From: Candidatus Rokuibacteriota bacterium
GTDB taxonomy: Bacteria > Methylomirabilota > Methylomirabilia > Rokubacteriales > CSP1-6
NCBI GenBank assembly: GCA_003220615.1
Contig: QHTB01000131.1
Coordinates: 33,244 to 97,243, forward strand
Length of the DNA stretch: 64,000 bases
Reading direction: 5' to 3'
Position 1 is the stretch's first letter. Each line of letters starts with the position of its first letter. Under the pieces are notes generated by a model, which did not search any database, was not told where the DNA came from, and was given only the letters and a program-made list of their open reading frames with translations. Made by a program: the position numbers and the translations under genes. Below, in pieces: positions 1-7,737 of this stretch.

Positions 1-1
1 G

Positions 2-604
2 CTCGATCCTTTGTATCCGGAGCCCTACAAGGCGCTCGGCGACCTCTTCCTGGCGGCGCCGCGTCGACTCTTCGACCAGGCCGTCGAGGCGTACAACAAG
101 GCGATCGAGCTTCGACCCTTCTACGCCGACGCCCACGTTGGACTGGGGGAAGCCCGCGCGGCGAAAGGCGAGACCGATGCGGCGGTGGCGGCCTACCAGA
201 AGGCTCTGAGCTTCAACCCGGTGAATCCACGCGTTTACATGAGCCTCGGGAAGATCTACTACAGCGAGAAGGGCCTCTACTATGAGGCCGTGAACGCCTA
301 CAAGAAGGCCATCGATCTCGATCCGTCGTCGGTCGAGGCTCGTATGGGCCTCGGCGAGGTCTACGAGGACAAGGGCCTCTACAAGGAAGCGATCGAGGAG
401 TACCGGCGCGTCATCGAGGTCGACGCCAAGCACACCGGCGCCATGTACAACTTGGCCGTCGTCTACGAGCGCACGGATCCCCGGGAAGCGATCGCCCAGT
501 GGGAGCGCTATATCGCGCTGGCTTCCCAGCTCCCGTCCGAGAAGGACTGGGTCGACGTCGCCCGCCAGCATCTCAAGAAGCTGCGCAACCAGGTCAAGGA
601 CTAG
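2..604 (+). CDS. TPR-repeat protein, 5' end missing
   Basis: The reading frame is open to the left edge of the window, so the gene starts upstream and only its last 200 codons are visible; the TTG at 11 is not a credible start because the frame runs through it. The protein consists of consecutive 34-residue tetratricopeptide repeats with the usual spacing of small and aromatic residues (for example A-Y-N-K-A-I-E-L-R-P, A-Y-Q-K-A-L-S-F-N-P and A-Y-K-K-A-I-D-L-D-P at repeat ends). At least four repeats are recognisable. TPR arrays are protein-protein interaction scaffolds; nothing here names the partner. The stop is followed 8 nt later by the GTG of the GalT-like gene, so the two are probably co-transcribed. 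Function beyond TPR scaffold is unknown. Confidence 0.85.
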   Translation, partial: LDPLYPEPYKALGDLFLAAPRRLFDQAVEAYNKAIELRPFYADAHVGLGEARAAKGETDAAVAAYQKALSFNPVNPRVYMSLGKIYYSEKGLYYEAVNAYKKAIDLDPSSVEARMGLGEVYEDKGLYKEAIEEYRRVIEVDAKHTGAMYNLAVVYERTDPREAIAQWERYIALASQLPSEKDWVDVARQHLKKLRNQVKD

Positions 605-612
605 CCCCCCGC

Positions 613-1599
613 GTGGAGGAGCTCAGGAAGGATCCCACCCGCGGCCGGTGGGTGTTGATCCGGCCCAAGGGCCACAGCGCAGGCGAGGATGACTGCCCGT
701 ACTGTCCCGGCAATGAGGCCGCCACCATCGAAATCGCGGCCTACCGGAAGGATGGTGCGCCACCCAATGGCCCGGGGTGGAGCGTGCGAGTTGTCCCCGC
801 CAGCGATCCCTACTTTCGCATCGAGTGGGAGCTGATCCGCGAAGGCGTCGGCATGTTCGACATGATCACGCCCCGCGGCGCCAGCGAGCTCGTGCTCGAG
901 TCGCCTCGCCACGACGACACGCTGGCGACGATGGCGCCCGAGCAGATCGAGTCCGTGCTGTGGATGTGGCGCGACCGACTGCTGGACCTGAAGCGCGATG
1001 GGCAGATCCGCGACATCCTGGTCTCCCGTCATCACAAGAAGCCTGGTGTGCCGTGGCACCATCCGTACTCGCGCCTGACGGCCATCCCGATCGTGTTCGA
1101 CGAGACGCGCCAGGAGTTGCGCGAGGCGCGCGAGTACTACCAGTACAAGCGGCGCTGTCTCTATTGCGACATGCTGCGTCAGGAGATCGGAGCCCAGGGG
1201 CGAGTCGCACGGCTGACGCCGGGGTTTGCCGCCCTCGTCCCGTACGCGGCCCGCAGTCCGCTGGAGACGTGGTTCCTGCCGCGACGCCACGGGTGCTCGT
1301 TCGAGGATGCCCTGACGGCGGACACCGCGGCCGACCTCGCCCGGCTCGTGTCCCAGTACTTCCGGACCCTCGCGGCCTCGTTCGGCGATCCCGGCTACGA
1401 GCTCGTTCTCCACACCGCTCCGAATCTTCGATCCCGGATCCTCCAGGGGGACTGGGCAACGATCCGCGACGACTATCACTGGCACATCGAGATCCTGGCC
1501 CAGCCCGAGAAGATCAACAGGGTCGGTGGGATCTTCGTGAACGAGAAGCCTCCGGAGGCCACGGCGAACGACCTCCGGACGTCCTGGCAGACGACCTAG
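613..1599 (+). CDS. GalT-like nucleotidyltransferase (HIT superfamily) with altered active site
   Basis: 328 residues resembling galactose-1-phosphate uridylyltransferase: N-terminal E-L-R-K-D-P-x-x-G-R-W-V, a CPYCPGNE zinc-type motif near residue 27, a second CLYC pair near residue 181, and C-terminal HWHIEIL typical of the GalT second domain. GTG 613 is chosen because the family begins with this ELRKDP motif; open frame continues upstream only inside the TPR gene. GalT transfers UMP from UDP-glucose to galactose-1-phosphate through a covalent uridylyl-His in an HPHxQ motif. Here the corresponding segment reads WHHPYSRL (His150-Pro151-Tyr152-Ser-Arg154), so the nucleophilic His is Tyr and the Gln is Arg. 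It may therefore have another activity or none. Confident of the family, not of the reaction. Confidence 0.75.
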   Translation: MEELRKDPTRGRWVLIRPKGHSAGEDDCPYCPGNEAATIEIAAYRKDGAPPNGPGWSVRVVPASDPYFRIEWELIREGVGMFDMITPRGASELVLESPRHDDTLATMAPEQIESVLWMWRDRLLDLKRDGQIRDILVSRHHKKPGVPWHHPYSRLTAIPIVFDETRQELREAREYYQYKRRCLYCDMLRQEIGAQGRVARLTPGFAALVPYAARSPLETWFLPRRHGCSFEDALTADTAADLARLVSQYFRTLAASFGDPGYELVLHTAPNLRSRILQGDWATIRDDYHWHIEILAQPEKINRVGGIFVNEKPPEATANDLRTSWQTT

Positions 1600-1626
1600 G
1601 ATTCACCAGTCCCGGCAGGGTTTTCC

Positions 1627-1654
1627 TTGACATCAGGACGACGGGGTGTAAACT
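1627..1654 (+). promoter_or_regulatory. Probable promoter of the isc operon
   Basis: A perfect TTGACA (1627-1632) is followed after 16 bp by TAAACT (1649-1654). It sits about 50 bp upstream of the iscR start and just after the GalT-like stop. The better AT content and position fit the main promoter of iscR and the downstream genes. IscR of known bacteria represses its own promoter; I did not find a convincing full IscR palindrome here. Confidence 0.55.
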
Positions 1655-1706
1655 CCGACTGAAATGATCGCCGATCGAAATGGTCGCCTTTGATGGGAGA
1701 ACGGTG

Positions 1707-2138
1707 ATGCTGCGCTTCACCAAACGAGCCGACTACGGACTGATGGCCATCCATTACATTGCCATCCATGAGGACCGCGGCTCGGTGAGCGCAAAGCGGA
1801 TCGCGGACGAGTTCGGGATTCCACCGGAGCTCCTGGCCAAGATCCTCCAGCGGCTGGCGCGAGAGCGGTTGATCGTCAGCTACAACGGGCCGAAGGGCGG
1901 GTATGCGCTGGCCCGGCGACCGGCGGAGATCTCGGTCGGGCAGGTGGTGCGCGCGCTCGAGGGCCCGATCAACATCGTGGAGTGTATGGAGAGCGACAGT
2001 GACTGTCCGCAGATGGCTCGCTGCAACCTGCGACGGCCGGTGCAGAAGATCCAGGTCGCGATCAGCCAGATGCTGGACTCGATGAGCCTGGCCGAGCTGG
2101 TGGCCAATGACGTGCCCGAGTTGTTCGCGATTCGGTAG
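1707..2138 (+). CDS. iscR: Rrf2-family Fe-S regulator IscR
   Basis: 143-residue Rrf2-family transcription factor, beginning LRFTKRADYGL, the usual start of the N-terminal winged helix. Three cysteines (Cys93, Cys100, Cys106) in C-x6-C-x5-C spacing match the Fe-S-binding loop of IscR, one residue longer than the C-x5-C-x5-C of E. coli. ATG 1707 is preferred over ATG 1680 because a GGAGA stands 7 bp before it and the family starts at this point. IscR senses cellular [2Fe-2S] status and represses the isc operon when holo. Directly downstream lie IscS-like, IscU, IscA, HscB, HscA, Fdx and IscX genes, which strongly supports the assignment over NsrR or CymR. Confidence 0.9.
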   Translation: MLRFTKRADYGLMAIHYIAIHEDRGSVSAKRIADEFGIPPELLAKILQRLARERLIVSYNGPKGGYALARRPAEISVGQVVRALEGPINIVECMESDSDCPQMARCNLRRPVQKIQVAISQMLDSMSLAELVANDVPELFAIR

Positions 2139-2280
2139 TGCGAGCCGAGCAGCGCGGGAGTTGCCGCAGGCACGATCGCTGCGAGGTGAGCGGTGAAATG
2201 GCCCGAGGAGTGCGAACCGAGCGACCCGAGCGGCCCGAGCGGGCTGGGCCCCGCCAGTCGCGAGCCGAGCAGTGAAATGA
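2139..2280 (+). repeat. Short imperfect direct repeats between iscR and the iscS-like gene
   Basis: The 175 bp gap contains degenerate copies of a 14-mer: TGCGAGCCGAGCAG at 2139, TGCGAACCGAGCGA at 2211 and CGCGAGCCGAGCAG at 2259, plus two GTGAAATG words at 2193 and 2272. No good gene or terminator is seen in the gap. Related AGTGCGAGCCG also appears at 4366, after the iscA terminator. Confidence 0.5.
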
Positions 2281-2313
2281 CCGGAAATCGATGAGCGAAG
2301 AGAGAGGCGAGCG

Positions 2314-3540
2314 ATGGCAGTGACGTTCCCGATCTTCATGGATGCGCAGTCGACCACGCCGGCGGATCCACGCGTGGTCGAGGCGATGCTGCCGTACTTC
2401 ACCCAGAAGTATGGCCATCCGGCCAGCCGGAACCATCCCTTCGGATGGGAAGCTGAAGCGGCCGTCGATACGGCCCGCAGCCAGCTCGCGGCGCTGATCG
2501 GCGCCCGGGATCCGAAGGAGATCGTGTTCACGTCGGGCGGGACGGAGTCGATCAACCTCGCCCTCAAGGGCGTGGCCGAGATGTATCGGGAGAAGGGGAA
2601 CCACATCGTCACTACGGTCATCGAGCAGCGCGCCGGCCTCGACGTGGCCAAGCGTCTGGAGCGGCAGGGCTCCGAGGTCACGTACGTGCCCGTGCAGCCC
2701 GACGGCCTGATCGACGTCGAGCAGATCGGCAAGGCGATCACGGACAAGACGGTCCTGGTCTCCGTGATGTTCGCCAACAACGAGATCGGTACGATCCAGG
2801 ACATCGCGGCCATCGGCAAGCTCTGCAAGGCCAAGGGCATCCTCTTCCACACGGACGCCACGCAGGCGGTGGGGAAGATCCCGGTGAACGTGGAGGCGAT
2901 GGGCATCGACCTGCTCTCGTGCACGGCGCACCTGATGTACGGGCCCAAGGGCATCGGAGCGCTCTACGTCCGGCGCAAGGGACCACGGGTCCGCATCGCG
3001 CCGATCATCGACGGCGGCGGGCATGAGCGAGGCATGCGGTCGGGCACGCTGCCCGTGCCCCTCATCGTCGGCCTCGGCAAGGCCGCCGAGATCGCCCGCG
3101 AGGTCATGCCCGAGGAGAGCGTGCGGCTGGCGCGGCTGCGCGACAAGCTGCAGGACGCCGTCCTGTCGAACGTCGACGAGGCCTTCCTGAACGGGAACGT
3201 CGAACGGCGACTGCCGCACAACCTGAACATCTCGTTCGCCTACGTCGAAGGGGAATCGGTGCTGATGGGCCTCAACAAGGAGTGCGCGCTGTCGTCGGGC
3301 TCGGCCTGCACGTCGTCGACGCTCGAGCCCTCGTACGTCATCGCGGCGCTCGGAGCCAGCGCCGAGCTGGCGCACTCGTCGATCCGCTTCAGCCTCCATC
3401 GGTTCAACACCGAGGAGGAAGTGGATTGGGTAGGTCGGCGCACCATCGAGGTGATCAAGCGCCTGCGGGAGATGTCGCCACTCTACGAATTGGCCAAGGA
3501 AGGCGTGGACCTGAAGTCGATCCAGTGGAAGGCCGAGTAA
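2314..3540 (+). CDS. IscS/NifS-like cysteine desulfurase lacking the PLP lysine
   Basis: 408-residue fold-type I protein closely following IscS: TSGGTES phosphate-binding loop, NNEIG, HTDATQAVGK with the PLP-pairing Asp, and the mobile loop SSGSACTSS with the persulfide Cys332. IscS normally strips sulfur from cysteine and passes it to IscU. Two core residues are changed: where IscS has the HK of SxHKxYGPKG, this protein reads AHLMYGPKG, so the Schiff-base Lys is Leu207 (nt 2932-2934, CTG); and the His that stacks on PLP (EHKAV) is Gln105 (EQRAG). Overall length and remaining motifs are intact, so this is not simple decay. It sits between iscR and a canonical iscU, the normal iscS position. 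It may be a non-catalytic scaffold or use PLP without an internal aldimine. A canonical paralogue lies at 8458. Confidence 0.85.
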   Translation: MAVTFPIFMDAQSTTPADPRVVEAMLPYFTQKYGHPASRNHPFGWEAEAAVDTARSQLAALIGARDPKEIVFTSGGTESINLALKGVAEMYREKGNHIVTTVIEQRAGLDVAKRLERQGSEVTYVPVQPDGLIDVEQIGKAITDKTVLVSVMFANNEIGTIQDIAAIGKLCKAKGILFHTDATQAVGKIPVNVEAMGIDLLSCTAHLMYGPKGIGALYVRRKGPRVRIAPIIDGGGHERGMRSGTLPVPLIVGLGKAAEIAREVMPEESVRLARLRDKLQDAVLSNVDEAFLNGNVERRLPHNLNISFAYVEGESVLMGLNKECALSSGSACTSSTLEPSYVIAALGASAELAHSSIRFSLHRFNTEEEVDWVGRRTIEVIKRLREMSPLYELAKEGVDLKSIQWKAE

Positions 3541-3556
3541 CGGGGGAGACACGTTC

Positions 3557-3961
3557 ATGGCTTACAGCGACAAGGTCGTCGATCACTACAACAACCCGCG
3601 CAACGTCGGGTCCTTCGCCAAGGACACGCCGGGCGTGGGGACGGGGCTCGTGGGCGCGCCCGAGTGCGGCGACGTCATGAAGCTCCAGATCAAGGTCAAC
3701 CTCGAGACGGGCATCATCGAGGACGCGAAGTTCAAGACGTTCGGCTGCGGCAGCGCCATCGCGTCGTCGAGCCTGGCCACCGAGTGGCTCAAGGGGAAGT
3801 CTGTCGACGAGGCGGCCAAGATCAAGAACACGGACATCGTGAACGAGCTCAAGCTGCCACCCGTGAAGATCCACTGCTCGGTGCTGGCCGAGGACGCGAT
3901 CAAGGCGGCCCTCGCGGATTACAAAACCAAGCAACCGGCCGAACCGGCGGCGACGAGGTAG
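3557..3961 (+). CDS. iscU: Fe-S cluster scaffold IscU
   Basis: 134 residues, almost co-linear with E. coli IscU. The three ligand cysteines are present: Cys37 in PECGDVMK, Cys64 in FGCGSAIASSS and Cys107 in KIHCSVLAEDAIKAA, together with the Asp two residues after Cys37 that promotes cluster release. The HscA-recognition motif LPPVK precedes the last Cys. A GGGGGAG ribosome binding site is about 8 bp before ATG 3557. It lies 16 bp after the IscS-like gene and 16 bp before iscA. IscU assembles [2Fe-2S] clusters from sulfur donated by IscS and hands them on through HscB/HscA, both encoded downstream. Nothing is missing in this copy. Confidence 0.95.
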   Translation: MAYSDKVVDHYNNPRNVGSFAKDTPGVGTGLVGAPECGDVMKLQIKVNLETGIIEDAKFKTFGCGSAIASSSLATEWLKGKSVDEAAKIKNTDIVNELKLPPVKIHCSVLAEDAIKAALADYKTKQPAEPAATR

Positions 3962-3977
3962 GAGGAGGCGAAGAGCG

Positions 3978-4307
3978 ATGGCGGTCGAGCTGACGGAAGC
4001 GGCGTCCAAGCAGGTCAAGGAGCTCAAGCAGGCGCAGAACCTGCCCGAGAACGTGTTTCTGCGGATGGGAGTACGCGGCGGCGGCTGCTCGGGTATGTCG
4101 TACTCGCTGGAGTTCGACACCGAGAAGGGGCCGCACGACCGCGAGTTCGATATCGACGGCGTGAAGGTCGTCGTGGACACCAAGAGCTATCTCTACCTGG
4201 CCGGAATCACGCTCGATTACGTCCAGCAGGGATTGACGGGCGGCTTCACGTTCGTGAACCCGAAGGCGAAGTCGACCTGTGGGTGCGGCACGTCGTTCTC
4301 GGCGTAG
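3978..4307 (+). CDS. iscA: A-type Fe-S carrier IscA
   Basis: 109 residues of the HesB/IscA family. The three conserved cysteines are present: Cys37 in GGGCSGMSY and Cys101/Cys103 in the C-terminal CGCGTSFSA. A-type carriers accept clusters from IscU and deliver them, mostly as [4Fe-4S], to apo-enzymes. AGGAGG at 3960-3965 precedes ATG 3978. The position directly after iscU and before a terminator-like hairpin makes it the last gene of the first half of the isc operon. ErpA would have the same motifs, but operon context favours IscA. Confidence 0.93.
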   Translation: MAVELTEAASKQVKELKQAQNLPENVFLRMGVRGGGCSGMSYSLEFDTEKGPHDREFDIDGVKVVVDTKSYLYLAGITLDYVQQGLTGGFTFVNPKAKSTCGCGTSFSA

Positions 4308-4330
4308 CCGGCCCGCTCGACACGAGGTTG

Positions 4331-4360
4331 AACGGGCCCACGACGGGCCCGTTTTAGTTT
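4331..4360 (+). terminator. Rho-independent terminator after iscA
   Basis: Perfect 9 bp inverted repeat AACGGGCCC/GGGCCCGTT with a 5 nt loop (4331-4353) followed by TTAGTTT. It begins 24 nt after the iscA stop and would split the isc operon into iscR-S-U-A and hscBA-fdx-iscX, or attenuate expression of the second half. Confidence 0.8.
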
Positions 4361-4469
4361 GTGGCAGTGCGAGCCGTTCAGGTTCGGATACGGGTGACGC
4401 CAGGACAGCGTCACGCGTCGTCGCGACGCTGATCGGACAGGAAAGGAACCGCCGTGAGTGATCGCGGCG

Positions 4470-4543
4470 GGGCACGGGCGGGCGATGTGGGAGCGAAGGG
4501 GGCTACGCCCCCCTCGAACTCCCCCGGCCGGGTGCCCGTGCCC
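4470..4543. repeat. Nested inverted repeat upstream of hscB
   Basis: Three concentric inverted repeats: outer 10 bp GGGCACGGGC (4470-4479)/GCCCGTGCCC (4534-4543), middle GGGAG (4489-4493)/CTCCC (4519-4523), inner GGGGGC (4498-4503)/GCCCCC (4507-4512) with loop TAC. It ends 14 bp before the hscB start codon and fills most of the 250 bp iscA-hscB gap together with the terminator. It looks like a REP-type dispersed element or an mRNA leader structure; only genome-wide comparison can tell. Confidence 0.6.
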
Positions 4544-4557
4544 GGTGAGATGAGTCG

Positions 4558-5145
4558 GTGAACCACTTCGAGGTCTTCGGATTGGAGCGGCGGCTCGGCA
4601 TCGATGCCGAGGCGTTACAGCGACGGTTCTACGAGCTGTCGCGGCGCTATCACCCTGACTTCCACGCGTACGCGACGCCCACGGAGCAGGCGGAGGCGCT
4701 TGCGGCATCGGCACGACTCAACGCCGCGTACCGGACGCTGCGCGACCCCATCGCCCGCATCGATTACCTGGTTCGCCTGGAGGAAGGCCGCGAAACGAAG
4801 GAAGGCGCCACCGACAAGCCGAAGGCGCCGCCGGAGCTCTTGGCCGAGATGTTCGAGATCCAGGAAGCCCTGGCCGAGGCGAAGGCCGGCGGCCTGGATG
4901 AGACCACCCGGCGCACGCTGACCGAGCAGCGCGAGCGCTTGCTCGCGCGCCATGCCGAGGAAGAAGCGCGGCTGATCGGCCCGCTGTCGGCGGTGTGGGA
5001 TGGGGCGGCCCCGGACAGGCGGCCGGCCCTCCTGGCCGCGTTCAAGCAAGCGCTGGCCACCCGCGCCTACCTGCGCACCGTGATCGATGACCTCGGGCAG
5101 GCGCTGGGTGAGGGAGACGAGATTGTCGCGCATCATCGGCATTGA
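4558..5145 (+). CDS. hscB: J-domain co-chaperone HscB
   Basis: 195 residues. The N-terminal J-domain (about 1-75) carries the HPD tripeptide at residues 32-34 (YHPDFH), and the C-terminal half is the helical, acidic IscU-binding domain typical of HscB/Jac1. HscB brings IscU-cluster complexes to HscA and stimulates its ATPase. The start is GTG 4558, giving N-H-F-E-V-F-G-L, the standard HscB beginning; only a weak GGTGAG precedes it. The 3' end overlaps hscA by 23 bp, so hscA translation is probably coupled. Confidence 0.9.
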   Translation: MNHFEVFGLERRLGIDAEALQRRFYELSRRYHPDFHAYATPTEQAEALAASARLNAAYRTLRDPIARIDYLVRLEEGRETKEGATDKPKAPPELLAEMFEIQEALAEAKAGGLDETTRRTLTEQRERLLARHAEEEARLIGPLSAVWDGAAPDRRPALLAAFKQALATRAYLRTVIDDLGQALGEGDEIVAHHRH

Positions 5146-6976
5146 CCTCGGGACGACCAACAGCCTCGTCGCCTACGTCGACGACGCGACGGGACTGCCG
5201 CGCGTCATTCCCGACGGCGAAGGGCGGAAGCTGTTGCCCTCGGTCGTCGCGTTCGCGCCCGAGGGCATCCTCGTGGGCGAGGCCGCTCGCCGGCAACTGG
5301 TCCGGCGGCCGCACTCCACCGTCTATTCGGTGAAGCGCTTCATGGGCCGCGACTACGAGGACGTCAAGGACGAGCTGCGCTATTTCCCGTTCGCCATCCG
5401 TCCGGCCGACGGCATCGTGAAGCTCGACGTCGGAGGCCGCGAGGTCACGCCGCCCGAGGTGTCGGCCGTCGTGCTGAAGTCGCTGAAGGAGCGGGCCGAG
5501 GCGCACTTCAAGGAGCCGGTCGAGAAGGCGGTCGTCACCGTCCCCGCCTACTTCAACGACAGTCAGCGGCAGGCCACCCGCGATGCCGGCCGCATCGCCG
5601 GGCTCGACGTCGTCCGCATCGTGAACGAGCCGACGGCGGCGGCGCTCGCGTACGGCCTCCACCGTTTGTCCGAGGGCGTGATCGCCGTATACGACCTGGG
5701 CGGCGGGACGTTCGACATCTCGATCTTGAGGGTCAAGGACGGGATCTTCGAGGTCCTGGCCACCAACGGCAACACGCATCTGGGCGGTGACGACTTCGAC
5801 CGCGTCATCATGTTGTGGCTGCTCGAAGACATCCAGTGCCGCCACCACGCGGAGATCGTCCGGAGCGGACTCGATCTCGCTCGCGATGCCGAGGCGATGC
5901 AGGAGCTGCGGCTGGCCGCCGAGGCCGCGAAGATCCGGTTGTCCACCGAGGAACGGACGCGGCTCACGATCCCGTTCGCCGGTTTCACCTACCGCACGGA
6001 GATCACGCGGGCCGACGTCGAGCGCCTCATCGAGCCACTGGTGGCCCGAACCCTCGAGCCGTGCCGCCGCGCGCTGGCCGATGCCGGGCTCCGCCGCGAG
6101 CAGATCGACCAGGTCGTCCTCGTCGGCGGCTCGACGCGGGTGCCTCTGGTGCGCCGGCGGGTGGAGGAGCTCTTCGGGCGCACGCCGCACAGCCATCTCG
6201 ATCCCGACGAGGTGGTCGCGCTCGGCGCCGCCGTCCAGGCCCGGATCCTCGCCGGCGGCATCACCGACATGCTGTTGCTGGACGTCACGCCGCTGTCGCT
6301 CGGCATCGAGACGCTGGGCGGAATCGTGAGCATCCTGATTCCGCGCAACACCACGATCCCGACCAGCGCCCGCGAGATGTTCACCACGTCGGTCGACGGC
6401 CAGACGGTCGTCGACATGCACGTCGTGCAGGGGGAGCGCGAGCTGGCCAAGGACTGCCGGTCGCTCGCCCGCTTCGAGCTGCGCGGCATCGATCCGATGC
6501 CGGCCGGCATGCCCAAGATCGAGGTGACCTTTCTCATCGACGCCAACGGAATCCTCCAGGTGGCCGCCCGGGAGCAGCGCACCGGCAAGGCCACGTCGAT
6601 CGAGGTGAAGCCGACCTACGGCCTGGCCGAGGCCGACGTGGAGCGCATGGTCGAGGAGTCGTTCCAGTACGCCGAGGCCGACGTCAGCGCGCGACTCCTC
6701 ATCGAAGCGCGCAACGAGGCCGACACGGTCCTGACCCACGTGCGCCGCGCGCTCAGCCAGGGCGGTCATCTCGTCGGCGAGGACGAGCGTCGCGGCATCG
6801 CGTCCGCGCTCGAAGCGCTGGAGCGGGCGCGCGCGGGGCAGGACCGCGATCTCATCCGGGACGCGACGACGGCCCTCAACCATGCCACCGAGCATCTGGC
6901 CGAGCTGATGATGGACGCCGCGCTCAAGGGCGCGCTCTCATCCAAGCGGGCCGCCGAGATCATGGAGTCGTCGTGA
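5123..6976 (+). CDS. hscA: Hsp70-class chaperone HscA
   Basis: 617 residues from TTG 5123, matching the length of E. coli HscA. The Hsp70 ATPase signatures are complete: [13 protein letters not shown] at the N-terminus, [12 protein letters not shown] and [16 protein letters not shown]; the substrate-binding domain follows from about residue 385. HscA uses ATP to drive cluster transfer from IscU, recognising LPPVK, which iscU in this operon has. TTG 5123 is preferred because an AGGGAG lies 6-7 bp upstream and the protein then starts [15 protein letters not shown] 5108 is the alternative. It overlaps hscB by 23 bp and fdx by 1 bp. Confidence 0.92.
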   Translation: MSRIIGIDLGTTNSLVAYVDDATGLPRVIPDGEGRKLLPSVVAFAPEGILVGEAARRQLVRRPHSTVYSVKRFMGRDYEDVKDELRYFPFAIRPADGIVKLDVGGREVTPPEVSAVVLKSLKERAEAHFKEPVEKAVVTVPAYFNDSQRQATRDAGRIAGLDVVRIVNEPTAAALAYGLHRLSEGVIAVYDLGGGTFDISILRVKDGIFEVLATNGNTHLGGDDFDRVIMLWLLEDIQCRHHAEIVRSGLDLARDAEAMQELRLAAEAAKIRLSTEERTRLTIPFAGFTYRTEITRADVERLIEPLVARTLEPCRRALADAGLRREQIDQVVLVGGSTRVPLVRRRVEELFGRTPHSHLDPDEVVALGAAVQARILAGGITDMLLLDVTPLSLGIETLGGIVSILIPRNTTIPTSAREMFTTSVDGQTVVDMHVVQGERELAKDCRSLARFELRGIDPMPAGMPKIEVTFLIDANGILQVAAREQRTGKATSIEVKPTYGLAEADVERMVEESFQYAEADVSARLLIEARNEADTVLTHVRRALSQGGHLVGEDERRGIASALEALERARAGQDRDLIRDATTALNHATEHLAELMMDAALKGALSSKRAAEIMESS

Positions 6977-7299
6977 TGGCTGTGCACCGCGTGACGTTCC
7001 TTCCCCTGAACAAGACCGTCGAGGTCGACGACACCAAGTACCCGTTGGCCGATCACGGCAAGCCGGGCTCGCTCCTCGACATCGCGCTCGCCCACGACAT
7101 CCCGCTCGAGCACAACTGCGGGGGCAGCTGCGCGTGCACGACCTGCCACGTCGTCGTGCGCGAGGGTGAGGAGAATCTCTCGGAGATGCAGGCCGACGAG
7201 GAGGATCGCCTGGACATGGCGGAAGGGCTGACGATCCATTCCCGCCTGGGCTGTCAGGCGGTGGTTCACGGCGACGTCGTGGTGGAGGTTCCCAAGTGA
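6976..7299 (+). CDS. fdx: ISC-type [2Fe-2S] ferredoxin
   Basis: 107 residues. Ligand cysteines follow the adrenodoxin/Isc-Fdx pattern C-x5-C-x2-C...C: Cys48, Cys54, Cys57 (segment CGGSCACTTCH) and Cys93 in LGCQAVV. Isc ferredoxin supplies electrons for cluster assembly on IscU. ATG 6976 overlaps the hscA stop (TGATG), and its own stop overlaps the iscX start, so hscA-fdx-iscX are translationally coupled. The order hscB-hscA-fdx-iscX is that of proteobacterial isc operons. Confidence 0.93.
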   Translation: MAVHRVTFLPLNKTVEVDDTKYPLADHGKPGSLLDIALAHDIPLEHNCGGSCACTTCHVVVREGEENLSEMQADEEDRLDMAEGLTIHSRLGCQAVVHGDVVVEVPK

Positions 7300-7502
7300 C
7301 GATGAAGTGGCGAGACGCCGAAGACATCGCCATCGCGCTCAGCGAGCGGTATCCCGACACCGATCCGCTGGCCGTGCGGTTCACGGATCTCCATCGCTGG
7401 GTGACCGAGCTCGCCGGGTTCGCCGACGACCCCAAGGCCTCGAACGAGTCGACGCTCGAGAAGATCCAGATGGCGTGGCTGGATGAGTACCGGAACCGCT
7501 AG
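7296..7502 (+). CDS. iscX: IscX (YfhJ) Fe-S assembly regulator
   Basis: 68 residues with the whole family signature: K-W-x-D-A-x-x-I-A, R-F-T-D-L-H-x-W, DDPKASNE and the C-terminal WLDEYRN. IscX binds IscS and iron and tunes desulfurase activity in E. coli; presence of this gene argues that an IscS-type protein is a functional partner. GTG 7296 overlaps the fdx stop by 4 nt; ATG 7302 is the alternative start and fits the family length equally well. It is the last gene of the isc run and converges with the DsrH-like gene after 10 bp, with no clear terminator between them. Confidence 0.92.
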   Translation: MTMKWRDAEDIAIALSERYPDTDPLAVRFTDLHRWVTELAGFADDPKASNESTLEKIQMAWLDEYRNR

Positions 7503-7512
7503 CGTGAGCCGT

Positions 7513-7737
7513 CTACCAGGTGACGACCTGGTCCGCCGCGAAGATCTGCTCGAGGAGCGCGTCCCACGAGAGCTCGTCGGGCACGCGCTGGACCCGGACG
7601 CCCACGGGCAGCATCGAAAGCGCGGCGCCGTGCAGGAGCGCGACGGCGACCTGGTCGCCGACGCCGAGCGCGCGCTCGACGGCGGCCCGGACGAGGTCGG
7701 GATCGCCACCCTTGAAGAGATGGAGGACCGCGGCCAT
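7513..7737 (-). CDS. DsrH/TusB-like sulfur relay protein
   Basis: 74-residue small protein, third in a minus-strand trio. It begins A-A-V-L-H-L-F-K-G-G-D-P-D and ends A-A-D-Q-V-V-T-W, the terminal Trp ending being typical of DsrH/TusB. TusBCD form a hexamer that passes persulfide sulfur from IscS via TusA to TusE for tRNA 2-thiouridine; DsrEFH does the analogous job in sulfur oxidation. No cysteine is present here, as in many TusB proteins. The start overlaps the stop of the upstream gene by one base. Assignment rests on size, tail motif and gene order; tusA and tusE/dsrC are not in the window. Confidence 0.65.
   Translation of the reverse strand: MAAVLHLFKGGDPDLVRAAVERALGVGDQVAVALLHGAALSMLPVGVRVQRVPDELSWDALLEQIFAADQVVTW

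Noticed and set aside
5042..6895. A 617-codon minus-strand frame opposite hscA
   Set aside because: Antisense shadow of hscA; no start site or protein family features.
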